A stretch of DNA of 64,000 nucleotides from Deltaproteobacteria bacterium (lineage in GTDB: Bacteria; JADJOY01), in NCBI GenBank assembly GCA_016713535.1, contig JADJOY010000001.1:186001-250000 (forward strand). Direction: 5' to 3'. Of the stretch, positions 11,381 to 21,843 are shown one piece after another (within the stretch, counting starts at the first letter, position 1; each line of letters starts with the position of its first letter). The translations under genes were made by a program, and so were the position numbers. The notes under the pieces were generated by a model, which did no database searches, was not told the DNA's origin, and worked only from the letters and a program-made list of their open reading frames with translations.

Positions 11381-13108
11381 ATGGCGGACGCGACGTTCGA
11401 TGCGGTGATCGTGGGCGGCGGCAACAAGTCGCTGCTGCTCGCGATGTACCTGACGAAGTACGCGGGGATGAGCGTCGGTATCTTCGAGCGCCGGCACGAG
11501 ATCGGGGGCTGCCTGGCCACCGAGGAGATGTCGGCGCCGGGGTTCCGCGGCAACACCCACGCGAACATCATCCTGCCCTGGTACTACGCCCCCGTGTGGC
11601 GCGATTTCCCGGAGTTCTGGGATTACGGCGCGCAGTGGGACCAGCACACCTGCGCCGACGGGTTCGTGTTCAAGGACAAGGAAAACTGCATCGCCATCTA
11701 CAGCCAGAAGCACGACCCGACCCAGGAGCGCACGGTCCGCGAGATCGCGCGGTTCTCGGAGAAGGACGCCGACACCTGGACACGGCTGTGGGCGTTGGCG
11801 GAGACGGACGAGTTCCAGGGCGTTCTCATGGACGCGCTCTTCAAGCCCGCCGACGAGCGAATGTCCGGCGAGGTGATGGAGCGCCAGGCCATGCTCTTCC
11901 CGAAGCTGCTCGAGAGCGGCTTCACGCCCGACTCGCTGACCATGAAGGCGAGCGGGCTGCGGGCGACGCAGGAGTGGTTCGAGTCTCCCGAGCTCCAGAG
12001 CTGCATCCTGCGCTTCGCGATCTCGTCGGTGGTCGACATCAACGAGGCCGGCACCGGCATGACCACGATGGGCATGGCGGCGACCTTGCCCGGGATCGGT
12101 TTCAATCGCGGTGGCACACACCAGATCGCGCACGCGGCGCACCAGATCCTGATCCAGAACGGCTGCCGCTTCTTCACCAACGTCAACGTCACCAAGGCGA
12201 TCATCGAGAACGGCCGGGCGACTGGCATACGCCTCGCGGACGGGACCGAGATCTCGGCCCGCAAGCTCGTGGTGAGCACGCTCTCGCCACACCAGCTCAT
12301 CTTCGACCTGATCGGCCCCGAGCACGTGGACGGTCTCTTGCGCAAGCGCGTCGAGTGCCTGCAAGACACCTTCGGCTGCCTCATGTGGTACAGCTTCGCC
12401 GTCCACGAGGCCCCGAAGTACAAGGCCGAAGCGTTCAATCCCGACATTCACGAGTGCCAGTGGCTCGGGCTCCAGCCGGATCCCGACCCCATCCATCTCG
12501 CCCGTGAGTGCCTGTATCAGAAGCTGCAACGTTTCCCGCCGCTCGAGGATTACGCGCCGACCGTGGGCTGCCACAGCCTGGTCGACCCGAGCTTCGCGCC
12601 ACCGGGCAAGCACGTCGTCCAGAACGAGCAGCTCGGTCCGCCCGCGACGGCGTTCACCGAGAAGCAGTGGCTCGAGATCAAGAAGCGCTACGCCGACGAG
12701 CTGATCCAGATCTGGCAGGACTACGCGCCCAACATGACGTGGGACAACGTCATCGGCGTCGACACCAACTGCTCGTTCGACCATCGGCGCATGAAGAACC
12801 TCGGCCCGAACGGGACGATGGCGGGGGTCGACCGCTCGCCGTTCCAGACCGAGGAGAACCGGCCCACCCCGGAGCTCGCCAACCACCGCACGCCGATCAC
12901 CGCGCTCTACGCGACGGGCGGCTCCTGGCACGTCGGATCGAACGCGGGCTCGACCGAGGCTTACAACTGCTACCGCATCATCGCCGACGACCTGAAGCTC
13001 CCGAAGCCGTGGCTCGAACCGGGCAAGGAGGAGCCGTTCTCGCTGGTCGAGCAGGTGCGAGCCGTGCGGCGGCGGGTCCAGGCGAGCGCGCGTCCGAGGA
13101 CCACTTGA
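11381..13108 (+). CDS. FAD-dependent oxidoreductase, CrtI/phytoene-desaturase-like, paralog 1
   Basis: 575 residues. N-terminal Rossmann dinucleotide site DAVIVGGGNKSLLLAMYL, where the usual GxGPNGL is replaced by GGGNKS; then ERRHEIGGCLATEE, the FAD ribose/phosphate motif of the CrtI family. The C-terminus has the second FAD contact (ALYATGGSWHVGSNAGSTEAYNCYR in part). Family members desaturate, saturate or isomerise polyenes and other isoprenoid chains. It lacks a signal peptide. Internal pairing of a substrate-binding region (residues about 120-380) is typical. First of five plus-strand paralogs; the spacing to the next is 68 bases. Substrate unknown. Confidence 0.8.
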   Translation: MADATFDAVIVGGGNKSLLLAMYLTKYAGMSVGIFERRHEIGGCLATEEMSAPGFRGNTHANIILPWYYAPVWRDFPEFWDYGAQWDQHTCADGFVFKDKENCIAIYSQKHDPTQERTVREIARFSEKDADTWTRLWALAETDEFQGVLMDALFKPADERMSGEVMERQAMLFPKLLESGFTPDSLTMKASGLRATQEWFESPELQSCILRFAISSVVDINEAGTGMTTMGMAATLPGIGFNRGGTHQIAHAAHQILIQNGCRFFTNVNVTKAIIENGRATGIRLADGTEISARKLVVSTLSPHQLIFDLIGPEHVDGLLRKRVECLQDTFGCLMWYSFAVHEAPKYKAEAFNPDIHECQWLGLQPDPDPIHLARECLYQKLQRFPPLEDYAPTVGCHSLVDPSFAPPGKHVVQNEQLGPPATAFTEKQWLEIKKRYADELIQIWQDYAPNMTWDNVIGVDTNCSFDHRRMKNLGPNGTMAGVDRSPFQTEENRPTPELANHRTPITALYATGGSWHVGSNAGSTEAYNCYRIIADDLKLPKPWLEPGKEEPFSLVEQVRAVRRRVQASARPRTT

Positions 13109-13176
13109 CGTCGGCCCACCGGGCGGGGCTGCGCGGGCAGGGAGTGTTGCCGATTTCCTGAGGCACGAGGCGAATC

Positions 13177-14804
13177 ATGGCCAAAGCATACGACGTCATC
13201 GTGATCGGCAGCGGCCCCAACGGGCTGGCGATCGCCGCGTATCTGAGCAAGGCGGGGCAGAAGGTCTTGTTGCTGGAGAAACGCTTCGAGGCGGGCGGGG
13301 GCCTGTGCACCGAGCAGGTGACCCTGCCGGACTTCTACCACAACACCCACGCCGTCTACATGATGATGGTGGACTACGCCCCGGTTTACTCGGACTTCCA
13401 GTTCGAGGAACGCTACGGCGTCCGGCACATCCTCCCCGAGCTGCAGGTGGCGATGCCGCTCGTGGACGGGCGCGCGCTGTGCGTCTACCACGACGTCGAG
13501 CGCACCTGTGCCTCGATCGCGCGGTTCTCCGCCAAGGACGCGGCGAGCTATCGCGACATGCAGCGCCACTTCGACGAGCTGATGAAGCACATCCTCGGCC
13601 CGCAGACCTACGTGCCGATGGAGGCCGCGCCGCTCATGGCGGGCGCGCCGAGCTCACCGAGCTTGGCCGCGCGCTCTCCGAATACACGGAGAAGACGCCG
13701 GAGGAGATCGTCTGCGAGCGCTTCGAGAACGAGCACGTGCGGACGCTGATGCTCTACATGGCCTGCCACTGGGGGCTCGACTACTCCCAGTCCGGCGTCA
13801 GCTACATGGTGCCGATCTACCTCAACCGGATGGCGAGCTACCGGGGGCCCGCCGGAGGCTCGCCCCGGGTCTCGGAGGCGCTGCTCAAGTCGATCTTCGA
13901 GCAGCAGGGCCAGATCCGCACCAACGGGCGGATCGCGCGGATCATCGTCGAGAACGGCACCGCCAGGGGCGTCGAGCTCGAGGACGGGACTCGCTACGTC
14001 GCCAACAAGGCGGTGGTGAGCACCATCGACACCCATCAAACCTTCTTGAAATACGTGGGCGAGGAGAAGCTCGACAAGGAGTTCGTCGAGATGATCCGGG
14101 TCTGGCAATGGGAGAAGTGGAGCCTGGCGGTCCAGCACCTGGCACTCGCGGAGCGGCCTCGCTTCAAGGCGGCCGCGTCGCAGCCCGACCTCGACGACGC
14201 TTTCATCTACGTGCTCGGCTACGAGTCGCTCGCCGACCTCAAGGGGCACTGGGACGCGATGGCGCGCGGGGAGCTGCCGGCGGGCGCCGGCTTCCACTGC
14301 TGCTTCCCGAGCGTCCACGACTCGTTCCAGGCGCCGGCCGGCCGAGCGTCGGGCCTGATCTCCCAGATGGCGCCGTTTCAGCTCGCCAACGGCGGCTCGG
14401 AGCGCTGGCTGAACCGTCACCACCGCGAGGAAACCTGCGAGCGTCAGCGCGCGGTGCTGGCGCGCTACGCGCCCAACGTGAGCGGCGAGAACGTGCTGTG
14501 GAACTACCTTAGCGCCCCCGCGGACCTGGAGAACAAGTTCGCGAACATGGTGCACGGTAGCTACAAGCAGGGCGCCTATCACCCGCTGCAGATGGGCTTT
14601 CTCAGGCCGAACCAGGATTGCTCCCAGTATCGTACGCCGGTGAAGGGGCTCTATCTCGGAGGCGCCAGCGTGGCACCCGGCGGGATGGTGATCTTCGGCC
14701 CTGGCTACAACTGCGCCAACGCGATCGCCGAGGACTTCCAGATCCCCAAGTGGTGGAAGGAGCCCGACTACGTCACGGCGGCGCGGGACGGCGGCTACGT
14801 GTGA
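13177..14804 (+). CDS. FAD-dependent oxidoreductase, CrtI-like, paralog 2 (frameshifted)
   Basis: About 542 residues after correction. N-terminal [20 protein letters not shown] and [15 protein letters not shown]-terminal [20 protein letters not shown] with [11 protein letters not shown], the standard CrtI-family ends. The frame breaks near 13643: upstream frame ends ...[11 protein letters not shown], downstream frame continues [19 protein letters not shown]; one missing base restores it. The pair [21 protein letters not shown]-like segment near the C-terminus ([19 protein letters not shown]) recurs in paralogs 4 and 6 and marks a subgroup. ATG start at 13177. Role as for the other array members, substrate unknown. 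Confidence 0.8.
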
Positions 14805-14863
14805 CGCGGGGGTTCCGCGCGTTCCGCACCGGGCGCGCGGTGTGAGCAGCACGAGGAGGCTCG

Positions 14864-16588
14864 ATGAGCAAGGATGAACGGTTCGACGTCGTGGTGATCG
14901 GCGCGGGTCCGAACGGCATGACGACCGCCGCGTATCTCGCCAAGTGTGGGCTCAGCGTTTGCGTGCTCGAGGAACGCACCGAGTGCGGCGGGGCGTGCGA
15001 GACCCAAGAGCCGATCCCGGGCGTCCGCATCTTCCCGCACGCCATGCTCATGTACGCGTCGCCGGCGCCGGGCTTCGAGCAGCTCGAGTTGCACAAGCAC
15101 GGCTTCCGGATGAACTGGTCGCCGCACGACGTGCTCACCGAGAACACCGACTTCGCGTGCACCGACGGCTGGCGGCCGATCACCGACAAGGACAAGCTCG
15201 GCTGGGCGAAGCTGGGCGGCCTGCTCGGCACGCCGCCCTTCACCCGCGACCTGATGCGAGCGACGTTCTGGTGCCCTCCCCATCCACCCGAGGTGGAGGT
15301 CACCGACGAAAACGTGCCCTACATGCAGGTCTACAAGCAGCACCAGCCCGACATCTGGACGCACGAGCTGCGCGAGATGACGATGCTCGACCTGCTCGAC
15401 GAGCACTGCGAGACCGAGCACTTCAAGACCGCGATGGCGTTCGCGGCGTGGGCGTCGGGCGCGGCGGGCCACTGGGAAGGCGTCGCGATCCCCGCGGTCA
15501 CGTCCGTCCAGCTCCTGACGCTCCCCAACACCGGCAACCGCAGCATCCCGCGTGGCGGGCTGCACGGGTACTTCCATGCGATCCACCGTGCGGCGGTCAG
15601 CCACGGCGCGGTGGTGCGGACCTGTTGCCCGGTCGACGAGATCCTCATCGAAGACGGGCGCGCGGTGGGCGTGCGGTTGCGCGAGACCGCGGCCATGGGC
15701 GGGCGCACGATCCGCGCCAACAAGGCGGTGATCGCCGCGATCGACGTTCACCAGGCGTTCCTCAAGATGGTCGGCCCCCGCCACCTCGATCCGGGGGTGA
15801 TCCAGAAGATCAAGGACGTGAGCCTCAAGAACCAAACGCTCTACGTCTCCGTCTTCCACACCAAGACGCCGCTCAAGCTCAACGCCAAGTTCGCGTCGCA
15901 CCAGGAGGCGAAGGGCATCGGCTCGGGCCCGGGGCGCACTCCGCAACTCGGTGTCTATCCGTGCGACTCGCGCGAGATCTATTACGAGAACGTCGCCGAC
16001 GTGGACGGCCACAAGGGGCAGCCGGTGGTGCCGGCGGAGCGCGTCATGTGGTTCCACGGGCCGCCGCAGACCTTCGACCCGACCGACTGCCAGGCGAGCT
16101 ACAAGCGAGGCTACATCTCGAACGCCTTCGAGGTGGCGGTGACCTCGCCCGACCTCCACAAGGAGGGCGAGGACGCCCTCGACCGCTACAAGGCCGAGAT
16201 GGACGCCTACATGCGCAAGGCCTACAGCCAGATGGTGGACGGCCTCGACGACGCCAACCTCATCCATCACTGGAGCGCGACCGGGCGCGACGTGGAGTTC
16301 CGCAACACCGGGCTCATCGGCGGCACCTGGTGCGGCAGCCGCCACGACGAGGATCAGCTCTGGACCAACCGCCCCATCCAGGAGCTGGCGCGCTACCGCA
16401 CGCCGATCGAGGGGCTCTACCACGCGCACCAGACCTCGGGCCACCCGGGCGGGCTGTGCCTGATGGCGATTCCCTACAACCTCATGCACATCCTCATCGA
16501 GGACGGCATCGCCGAGCCCGGCGACTGGTGGTACGCGTCGCCCTGGTACATCCCGCAGCATGGAAAGATTTCCGCCCGGCGCGGTTGA
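14864..16588 (+). CDS. FAD-dependent oxidoreductase, CrtI-like, paralog 3
   Basis: 574 residues, intact. [19 protein letters not shown] at residues 7-25, then [14 protein letters not shown]. The C-terminal FAD segment reads [20 protein letters not shown]. It diverges from paralogs 2, 4 and 6 in the central region and lacks their SxKHGxYxPLQMG segment; instead it has [19 protein letters not shown], similar to paralog 7's layout. ATG start with GGAGG seven bases upstream. Short gaps on both sides (59 and 22 bases) put it firmly in the operon. The enzyme should be cytoplasmic or membrane-peripheral. Confidence 0.8.
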   Translation: MSKDERFDVVVIGAGPNGMTTAAYLAKCGLSVCVLEERTECGGACETQEPIPGVRIFPHAMLMYASPAPGFEQLELHKHGFRMNWSPHDVLTENTDFACTDGWRPITDKDKLGWAKLGGLLGTPPFTRDLMRATFWCPPHPPEVEVTDENVPYMQVYKQHQPDIWTHELREMTMLDLLDEHCETEHFKTAMAFAAWASGAAGHWEGVAIPAVTSVQLLTLPNTGNRSIPRGGLHGYFHAIHRAAVSHGAVVRTCCPVDEILIEDGRAVGVRLRETAAMGGRTIRANKAVIAAIDVHQAFLKMVGPRHLDPGVIQKIKDVSLKNQTLYVSVFHTKTPLKLNAKFASHQEAKGIGSGPGRTPQLGVYPCDSREIYYENVADVDGHKGQPVVPAERVMWFHGPPQTFDPTDCQASYKRGYISNAFEVAVTSPDLHKEGEDALDRYKAEMDAYMRKAYSQMVDGLDDANLIHHWSATGRDVEFRNTGLIGGTWCGSRHDEDQLWTNRPIQELARYRTPIEGLYHAHQTSGHPGGLCLMAIPYNLMHILIEDGIAEPGDWWYASPWYIPQHGKISARRG

Positions 16589-16610
16589 AACGAAAGGACG
16601 AGGGTTCGTG

Positions 16611-18296
16611 ATGCCCAACTTCAAATACACGTCCGAGTTCCAGTTCGACCCGTCGGATCCGTTCGGCCACATGCAGGAGGAGTTCCCGAGGAGGAGCGAG
16701 TTCGACGTGGTCATCATCGGCGCCGGGCCGAACGGGCTGATCGCGGGCGCCTACCTGGCGCGCGCGGGTCTGAAGGTGGCGGTGGTGGAGCGGCGCTTCG
16801 AGGCAGGCGGTGGGCTCGCGACCGAGGAAAACCTTTACCCCTGCTATTCGTCGAACCCGCACGTGCTCTACCACATGATGGTCGACTACATGCCGGCCAT
16901 CCGCGACTTCGAGCTCGACGGCCCGGCGCTGACCTGGATCCGGCCCAACTCCCAGACCGGCATGGTGTTCGAGGACGGAAGCTCCATCCTGCTCGCCAGG
17001 ATGGCGAACGACACCAAGGACTCGATCGCCAAGTACTCGTTCAAGGACGCGGTGACGTTCGGCAAGGTCGTCCGCAAGTGGCGGAAGATCGTCGACGACA
17101 TCATCGCGCCAGCGACCTACATCCCGCCGATGGCACCCATCGAGATCACGATGGCGATGCAGCGCACGCCGGTCGGGCAAGAGATGCTGGAGCTCGGCGA
17201 GCTGAGCCCGCTCCAGCTCATCACCGAGACCTTCGATCACGACAAGGTTCGCGCGCTGCTGCTCTACGCGAGCTGCATGTGGGGCCTCGACCCGCGCGAG
17301 ACCGGCCTCGGCTTCATGGTGCCGCTCATGATCGATCGCGCCATGAACAAGTGCTACTGCTACGGCGGCTCGCACAAGTTCGCGAGCGCGCTCGGGCGCC
17401 AGGTGCTGAAAGGCGGCGGCCTCATCCTCGAGGCCGCGACCGTGGACAAGATCCTGATCGAGAACGGCCGCGCGGTCGGCGTGCACCTCTTCCACGAGGA
17501 CCGCGAGCTGCGCGCGAAGGTCGTGATGTCCACTCTCGATCCCCACACCACGTTCCTCGACATGGTGGGCGAGCAGCACCTCGACGCCGCTCTCAAGGAG
17601 TCGGTGAAGGGCTGGGCGTGGGACAAGTGGAGCTTCAACACGCTCCACATCGCGGCCAACGAGAAGCCCAAGTACCGCTGCGACGACCCGTGGATCGACC
17701 AGGCGTTCGCGACCGTGGTCGGGATCGAGGGAGTCGACTCGCTGCTCCAGCACTGGGGCAACGTCGCCAAGGGCAAACTCGACCTGAACGCCTTCGGCGG
17801 CCACTCGACCTGCGAGAGCCAGTTCGATCCCACGCTGAGCGATCGCCCCGGCAAGTACGTGTCGATGTTCCAGATCCACGCCCCGTACGACCTCGAGGGC
17901 GGCTGGCTCGCGCGCCGCGACGAGATCCAGGAGGCGATCCTCGCCAGGTGGCGCAAGGCGGCGCCCAACCTGACGCCGGAGAACATCGTCAGCCGCTCGA
18001 TGGAGGACCCGGAGGAGATCGAGATCCGGTTCCCGCACATGCGCCGCGGCTCGATCAAGCACGGCGACTATCGCCCGCTGCAGATGGGCTACTACCGCCC
18101 GAACGAACACTGCTCGTCGACCCGCACCCCGATCGAGGGGCTCTACGTGTGCGGCGTGTCGACCTACCCGGGCGGCCTGGTGCTGGGTGGTCCGGGCTAC
18201 CTCGGAGCGAACAGCGTCGCCGAGGATCTCGGCGTCAAGAAGTGGTGGAAGCCCACCCCCGAGATGGATCGCTACATCAAGACGTACCTCAGCTGA
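16611..18296 (+). CDS. FAD-dependent oxidoreductase, CrtI-like, paralog 4
   Basis: 561 residues with an N-terminal extension of about 35 residues ([20 protein letters not shown]) before the Rossmann motif [22 protein letters not shown] motif [14 protein letters not shown] follows. The late segment [19 protein letters not shown] and the C-terminal [20 protein letters not shown] place it with paralogs 2 and 6. The ATG at 16611 has an AGGACGAGG site; an upstream in-frame ATG at 16560 would overlap the previous gene by 29 bases and is less likely. Intact and well conserved; substrate unknown. Confidence 0.8.
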   Translation: MPNFKYTSEFQFDPSDPFGHMQEEFPRRSEFDVVIIGAGPNGLIAGAYLARAGLKVAVVERRFEAGGGLATEENLYPCYSSNPHVLYHMMVDYMPAIRDFELDGPALTWIRPNSQTGMVFEDGSSILLARMANDTKDSIAKYSFKDAVTFGKVVRKWRKIVDDIIAPATYIPPMAPIEITMAMQRTPVGQEMLELGELSPLQLITETFDHDKVRALLLYASCMWGLDPRETGLGFMVPLMIDRAMNKCYCYGGSHKFASALGRQVLKGGGLILEAATVDKILIENGRAVGVHLFHEDRELRAKVVMSTLDPHTTFLDMVGEQHLDAALKESVKGWAWDKWSFNTLHIAANEKPKYRCDDPWIDQAFATVVGIEGVDSLLQHWGNVAKGKLDLNAFGGHSTCESQFDPTLSDRPGKYVSMFQIHAPYDLEGGWLARRDEIQEAILARWRKAAPNLTPENIVSRSMEDPEEIEIRFPHMRRGSIKHGDYRPLQMGYYRPNEHCSSTRTPIEGLYVCGVSTYPGGLVLGGPGYLGANSVAEDLGVKKWWKPTPEMDRYIKTYLS

Positions 18297-18339
18297 GCGA
18301 TACACCGTCCGGAACGCCGATCCGCCGAAGGAGACGACC

Positions 18340-18774
18340 GTGGGTAGCGACGACATCGTCGAAGTGCTGGCCGCGAGGTTCGAGCGCCACGCGAACGAGG
18401 AGGGGAAGGTCCTCGACGCCTACCGGGCGCTCTCGGAGAAGCTCGCCGACGACGCGCTCGGCAACCTGGTGAGCCACATCCTCACGGAGGAGGAGCTCCA
18501 CCATCTGCTGCTGCGCACCATGGCGAAGTGGCTGCGCGAGCGGCCCTATCTGGCGCCGGCGCGTGAAGCCACGCCCGAGCGCGCGGAGCTGCTGCGCCTC
18601 ACCCGCCAGCTCCGCGCTCACGAGAAGGAGGCCATCGACGGCTGTCGCGAGCTCGAGGCGCGCGTGCCGGAGGAGGGCGGCGCGGTGATCCGCGCGCTGC
18701 TCGAGGCGATGGCGCTCGACAGCGAGAAGCACCACCACCTGCTGGGCGCGGTCGAGGCGATGCTCGAAGGCTGA
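18340..18774 (+). CDS. Ferritin-like / four-helix-bundle protein, putative diiron
   Basis: 144 residues, all-helical. Two E-x-x-H type clusters are visible: TEEELHHLLL (Glu50-52, His54-55) and DSEKHHHLLG (Glu129, His131-133), together with HANEEGKVLDAY near residue 20 and HEKEAIDGCRELE near residue 94. This spacing of Glu/His on four helices is what a rubrerythrin- or ferritin-like di-iron site needs, although hemerythrin-like use is possible. GTG start with GAAGGAG site. It sits between oxidoreductase paralogs 4 and 5 in the same orientation; a non-haem iron oxygenase or an iron/peroxide-handling helper for the flavoenzymes would both fit. The function is not proven by sequence. Confidence 0.65.
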   Translation: MGSDDIVEVLAARFERHANEEGKVLDAYRALSEKLADDALGNLVSHILTEEELHHLLLRTMAKWLRERPYLAPAREATPERAELLRLTRQLRAHEKEAIDGCRELEARVPEEGGAVIRALLEAMALDSEKHHHLLGAVEAMLEG

Positions 18775-18831
18775 CTTCCGGGTGCGAGCCGCGAGCGCCC
18801 GGCTGTGGGCGCGCCGCGCGGAGAGCGAGCG

Positions 18832-20307
18832 ATGGCGGACCAGACCTACGACGTGATCGTGATCGGTGCCGGCTTCGGCGGCAGCGCCTGCGCCGGCCTG
18901 CTCGCCCACCGCGGCCTGAAGGTGCTCTTGGTCGAGAAGAACGCGCGCGCCGGCGGCAAGGCGATGAGCCTCGCCAAGAACGGCTTCACCTACACCGCGT
19001 GGGTGGTGATCGGCGCGCCGGTGATCGACAATCTCTACGAGTCGGTGGCGCGGGAGCTGGGTGTCGCCGACCTCGCGGAGCTGGTCGCCCCCGGCCACCA
19101 GGGCGCGATCTACCGCTCGCCGGATGGCCGCTACTCGCAGCTTCCCGACATGCCGGTCGGCGAGAGCGACCCGCTGGTGATCTTCGACTGGCTCGGCATC
19201 GCGGAGGACGATCGCGGCGCGGCGATCGCGATGTTCGCCGAGATGACGATGATGCCGCCCGAGGAGATCGAGCAGCTCCACGACGTGAGCTTCCACGAGT
19301 GGATCACCGCCCGAGGCGTGCCGCGCTCGCTCTACGCGTTCCTCGTGAGCCTGTGCTGTGACGGCATGTTCATGGTGCCGGTCGACATGCTGGAGGCGGC
19401 CGAGGCCATCCGCAGCTTGCAGGCGATGTTCCTGCGCCACGGCGGGATGTTCTGCCGCGGCGGCTTCGGCAAGGTCGCCGAGGCCTATTGCGAGGCCGTG
19501 CGCAGGAACGGCGGCCGCGTGCTCATGAAGGCCAAGACCGAGCGCGTGCTGGTCGAGGGCGGTCGGGTCACCGGGGTGGTCACGAGCCAGGGTACCTTCC
19601 GTGCGCCGATCGTGGTGAGCAACGCCGGCATCCAGCCGACCGTCACGAAGCTGGTCGGCGAGGAGCACTTCCCGGCGGACTTCGTGCGCCGCAACCGCGA
19701 GCTGGTGCCGTCGTGGGCGTTGCTCGGCTATCGCTACTTCCTGAAGCGTCCGGTGATCGAGGTCCCCTACGGGGTGGTCTTCTCCGACGAGAGCCCGTGG
19801 AGCCGCGAGCGCCTCGAGAAGGCCGCCGCCGGCGAGGCGTCGCGCGAGGGCGTCCTCTACTACGAGGTGCCGTCCAACTACGACCCCACCGCCGCGCCCG
19901 CCGGCAAGCAGATCGTGCTGACCGGCTCGTTCTGCCCGCCCAGCCCGCAGATGACGGCGGCGGAGATCGAGGCGTGGGCGGCGGCCGGCGAGAAGATCCT
20001 CTTCGCCGCGTTCCCCGGCCTCGCGGACGCCATCGAGGACAAGGAGCTCTACACCCCCCGCGACGTGTCGAACCTCACGCGCGAGTCGGTGTTCCCCGGC
20101 CAGGGCGGCGAGACGATCGGGCTCGGCCAGATCGTCGGCCAGTGCGGCCCCGGCAAGCCGTCGATCAAGGCGCCCGTCGAGGGCCTCTTCTTCGTCGGCT
20201 GCGACGCAGGTGGCACCGGCGTCGGCACCCAGCAAGCGATCGAGTCGGGAATGGTGGTCGCCGACGCCGTGCTGGCGCACCACCAGGCCGCTCAGCGCGC
20301 CGCCTGA
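18832..20307 (+). CDS. FAD-dependent oxidoreductase, CrtI-like, paralog 5
   Basis: 491 residues, the shortest of the seven. YDVIVIGAGFGGSACAGLLAHRG is a variant Rossmann motif (FGG rather than PNG), followed by EKNARAGGKAMS. C-terminal FAD contact GLFFVGCDAGGTGVGTQQAIESG. In length and motifs it is nearer to canonical CrtI/CrtN or diapophytoene-type desaturases than its neighbours. ATG at 18832 with GGAGAG upstream; an earlier in-frame ATG (18805) has no site. The methyltransferase GTG follows the stop by two bases, so the two are probably coupled. Polyprenoid or steroid desaturation/saturation is a family-level guess. Confidence 0.8.
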   Translation: MADQTYDVIVIGAGFGGSACAGLLAHRGLKVLLVEKNARAGGKAMSLAKNGFTYTAWVVIGAPVIDNLYESVARELGVADLAELVAPGHQGAIYRSPDGRYSQLPDMPVGESDPLVIFDWLGIAEDDRGAAIAMFAEMTMMPPEEIEQLHDVSFHEWITARGVPRSLYAFLVSLCCDGMFMVPVDMLEAAEAIRSLQAMFLRHGGMFCRGGFGKVAEAYCEAVRRNGGRVLMKAKTERVLVEGGRVTGVVTSQGTFRAPIVVSNAGIQPTVTKLVGEEHFPADFVRRNRELVPSWALLGYRYFLKRPVIEVPYGVVFSDESPWSRERLEKAAAGEASREGVLYYEVPSNYDPTAAPAGKQIVLTGSFCPPSPQMTAAEIEAWAAAGEKILFAAFPGLADAIEDKELYTPRDVSNLTRESVFPGQGGETIGLGQIVGQCGPGKPSIKAPVEGLFFVGCDAGGTGVGTQQAIESGMVVADAVLAHHQAAQRAA

Positions 20308-20309
20308 GG

Positions 20310-20995
20310 GTGGGCGCGGTGCGACGGCCGGACCTCACCGCTCAGGAGGTCCGGCGTCTCTACACCGAGCGCACCGACCTCTATCACCGGTTCTTCGGGG
20401 ACCTGCTCGGCTACGGGCCGGGCATCCGTGCCCTCGTCGCGGCCTCGGGCCTGCTCGCCTCCGGCCAGCGGATCCTCGACGCCGGTTGCGGCTCAGGCTT
20501 GGTGACACGCGGGCTGCTGGCCGCGGCTCGCCAGCGCGGCCTCACCGGGATCACCGTCGACGGCTTCGACCTCACACCGGCCATGCTCGCGCGCTTCGGC
20601 GAGTGGCTGCGCGCCAGCGCCACGGAGAACGTGTCGCTCAGGCTCGCCGACGTGCTCGAGCCGGAGGCGCTGCCGGACGAGTGGACCGGCTACGACCTGG
20701 TGGTGTCGTCGGCGATGCTCGAATACCTGCCGAAGGCCTCGCTCGCCACGGCGCTCGCCAACCTGCGCGCGCGGCTGCGGCCGGGCGGCTGCTGCTCTTC
20801 GCGATCACCCGCCGCAATCCCCTCATGGCGCTGCTGATCGAGCGCTGGTGGCGCTCGCACGCGTACGAGCGGGGCGAGCTCGAGGGCCACGTGCGCGCGG
20901 CCGGCTTCGAGGTCGTGCGCTTCGAGCGCTTCCCCTTGCCCTACCGCTGGCTCGATCTGTGGGGTCACGTGGTGGTCTCCCGCAATCCTGCCTGA
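20310..20995 (+). CDS. SAM-dependent methyltransferase (class I), frameshifted
   Basis: About 228 residues after correction. Motif I is ILDAGCGSGLVTRGLL near residue 50, motif II DGFDLTPAMLARF, and the acidic post-motif DLVVSSAMLEYLPK. The frame breaks near 20795: ...ARLRPGG should continue as a LLLFAITRRNPLMALLI segment, which lies in another frame; one base is missing. The C-terminal part then has a hydrophobic/basic stretch with SHAYERGELEGHVRAAGFEVV, the normal end of this fold. GTG start at 20310 (alternative GTG 20319). It may methylate the product of the array or a quinone/lipid; class I methyltransferases give no substrate clue here. Confidence 0.75.
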
Positions 20996-21063
20996 GGACT
21001 TGGCGTGAATCTCGCTGATCCTCCACCGCTACGCCTTGTGCCGAGGCGCCGAAGAGGCCCGTC

Positions 21064-21843
21064 ATGCGTTCGCTGGACCCGCGATTTCTCGATGTCGTCT
21101 CACCGGTGCGCGTGGCGCTGTCCCACAGCGCCATCGACCTGCCGATCGTTTACCGAGACGTCGAGGCGCTCACGGCGTTCTTTCCGTTTCCGGTACGAAA
21201 CGCGGTGAACGCCCTGCCCGCGGGCAGCGGTCTCGTGCCGGTGCTGGCGTGGCGCGGCCACGCCGTGCTGGTGCTGGCGTGTTTCGACTACAAGGACAGC
21301 GGCGTCGGCTCCTACGGCGAGGTGGCGATCGCGATCCTGGCCTCGACGCGCCGCTTGCCGCCGCTGGTGCCGGCGCTGATCGAGCGCTACCTGGAGAACG
21401 TGGGGCTCTACGTCGTCCACTTGCCGGTGACCACGGAGCTTGCCTATCGAGCCGGCCGCGAGCTCTGGAACTATCCCAAGTTCGTCGCCGACATCTGCTT
21501 CCGCACCGAGGGTGACCGGCGGGTCTGCGAGCTCTCCGAAGGGGGGCGCTCGATCCTGACGCTCTCGGTCGCGTCACGCGGTGCGCGCCACTACGAGGCC
21601 CGGCCGTTTCGCACCTTCACGGTTCGCGACGGCAAGCTGCTTCGCACCGTGGTGCCGATGCAGAGCGAATTCCGGCTGTCGCGCGGCCGTGGTGCAGCGG
21701 TTTTGACCACTGGCGATCACTCGGTGGGTCGCGAGCTCGCGGCGTTGGAGCCGGGCCGCTTCGTGCTGGAGGCGCGCCACGTGCTGCGGATGCAGAGCAT
21801 CCTGCCGGCCGCCGATCGGGTCTGGCCGATGCCGCGGCCGTGA
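21064..21843 (+). CDS. Acetoacetate decarboxylase family protein
   Basis: 259 residues of the ADC fold (PF06314 type). The Schiff-base lysine of acetoacetate decarboxylase corresponds to Lys139 in RELWNYPKF, and the preceding YGEVAIAI and VTTELAYRAGRE segments match the family core. Many members in such clusters are not true decarboxylases but use the same lysine for aldol or dehydratase chemistry. ATG start at 21064; 68 bases after the methyltransferase. Its TGA overlaps the next gene's GTG (GTGA), so it is translationally coupled to the acyl-CoA dehydrogenase pair, which suggests that it processes a keto-acid or enone in the same route. Confidence 0.75.
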   Translation: MRSLDPRFLDVVSPVRVALSHSAIDLPIVYRDVEALTAFFPFPVRNAVNALPAGSGLVPVLAWRGHAVLVLACFDYKDSGVGSYGEVAIAILASTRRLPPLVPALIERYLENVGLYVVHLPVTTELAYRAGRELWNYPKFVADICFRTEGDRRVCELSEGGRSILTLSVASRGARHYEARPFRTFTVRDGKLLRTVVPMQSEFRLSRGRGAAVLTTGDHSVGRELAALEPGRFVLEARHVLRMQSILPAADRVWPMPRP

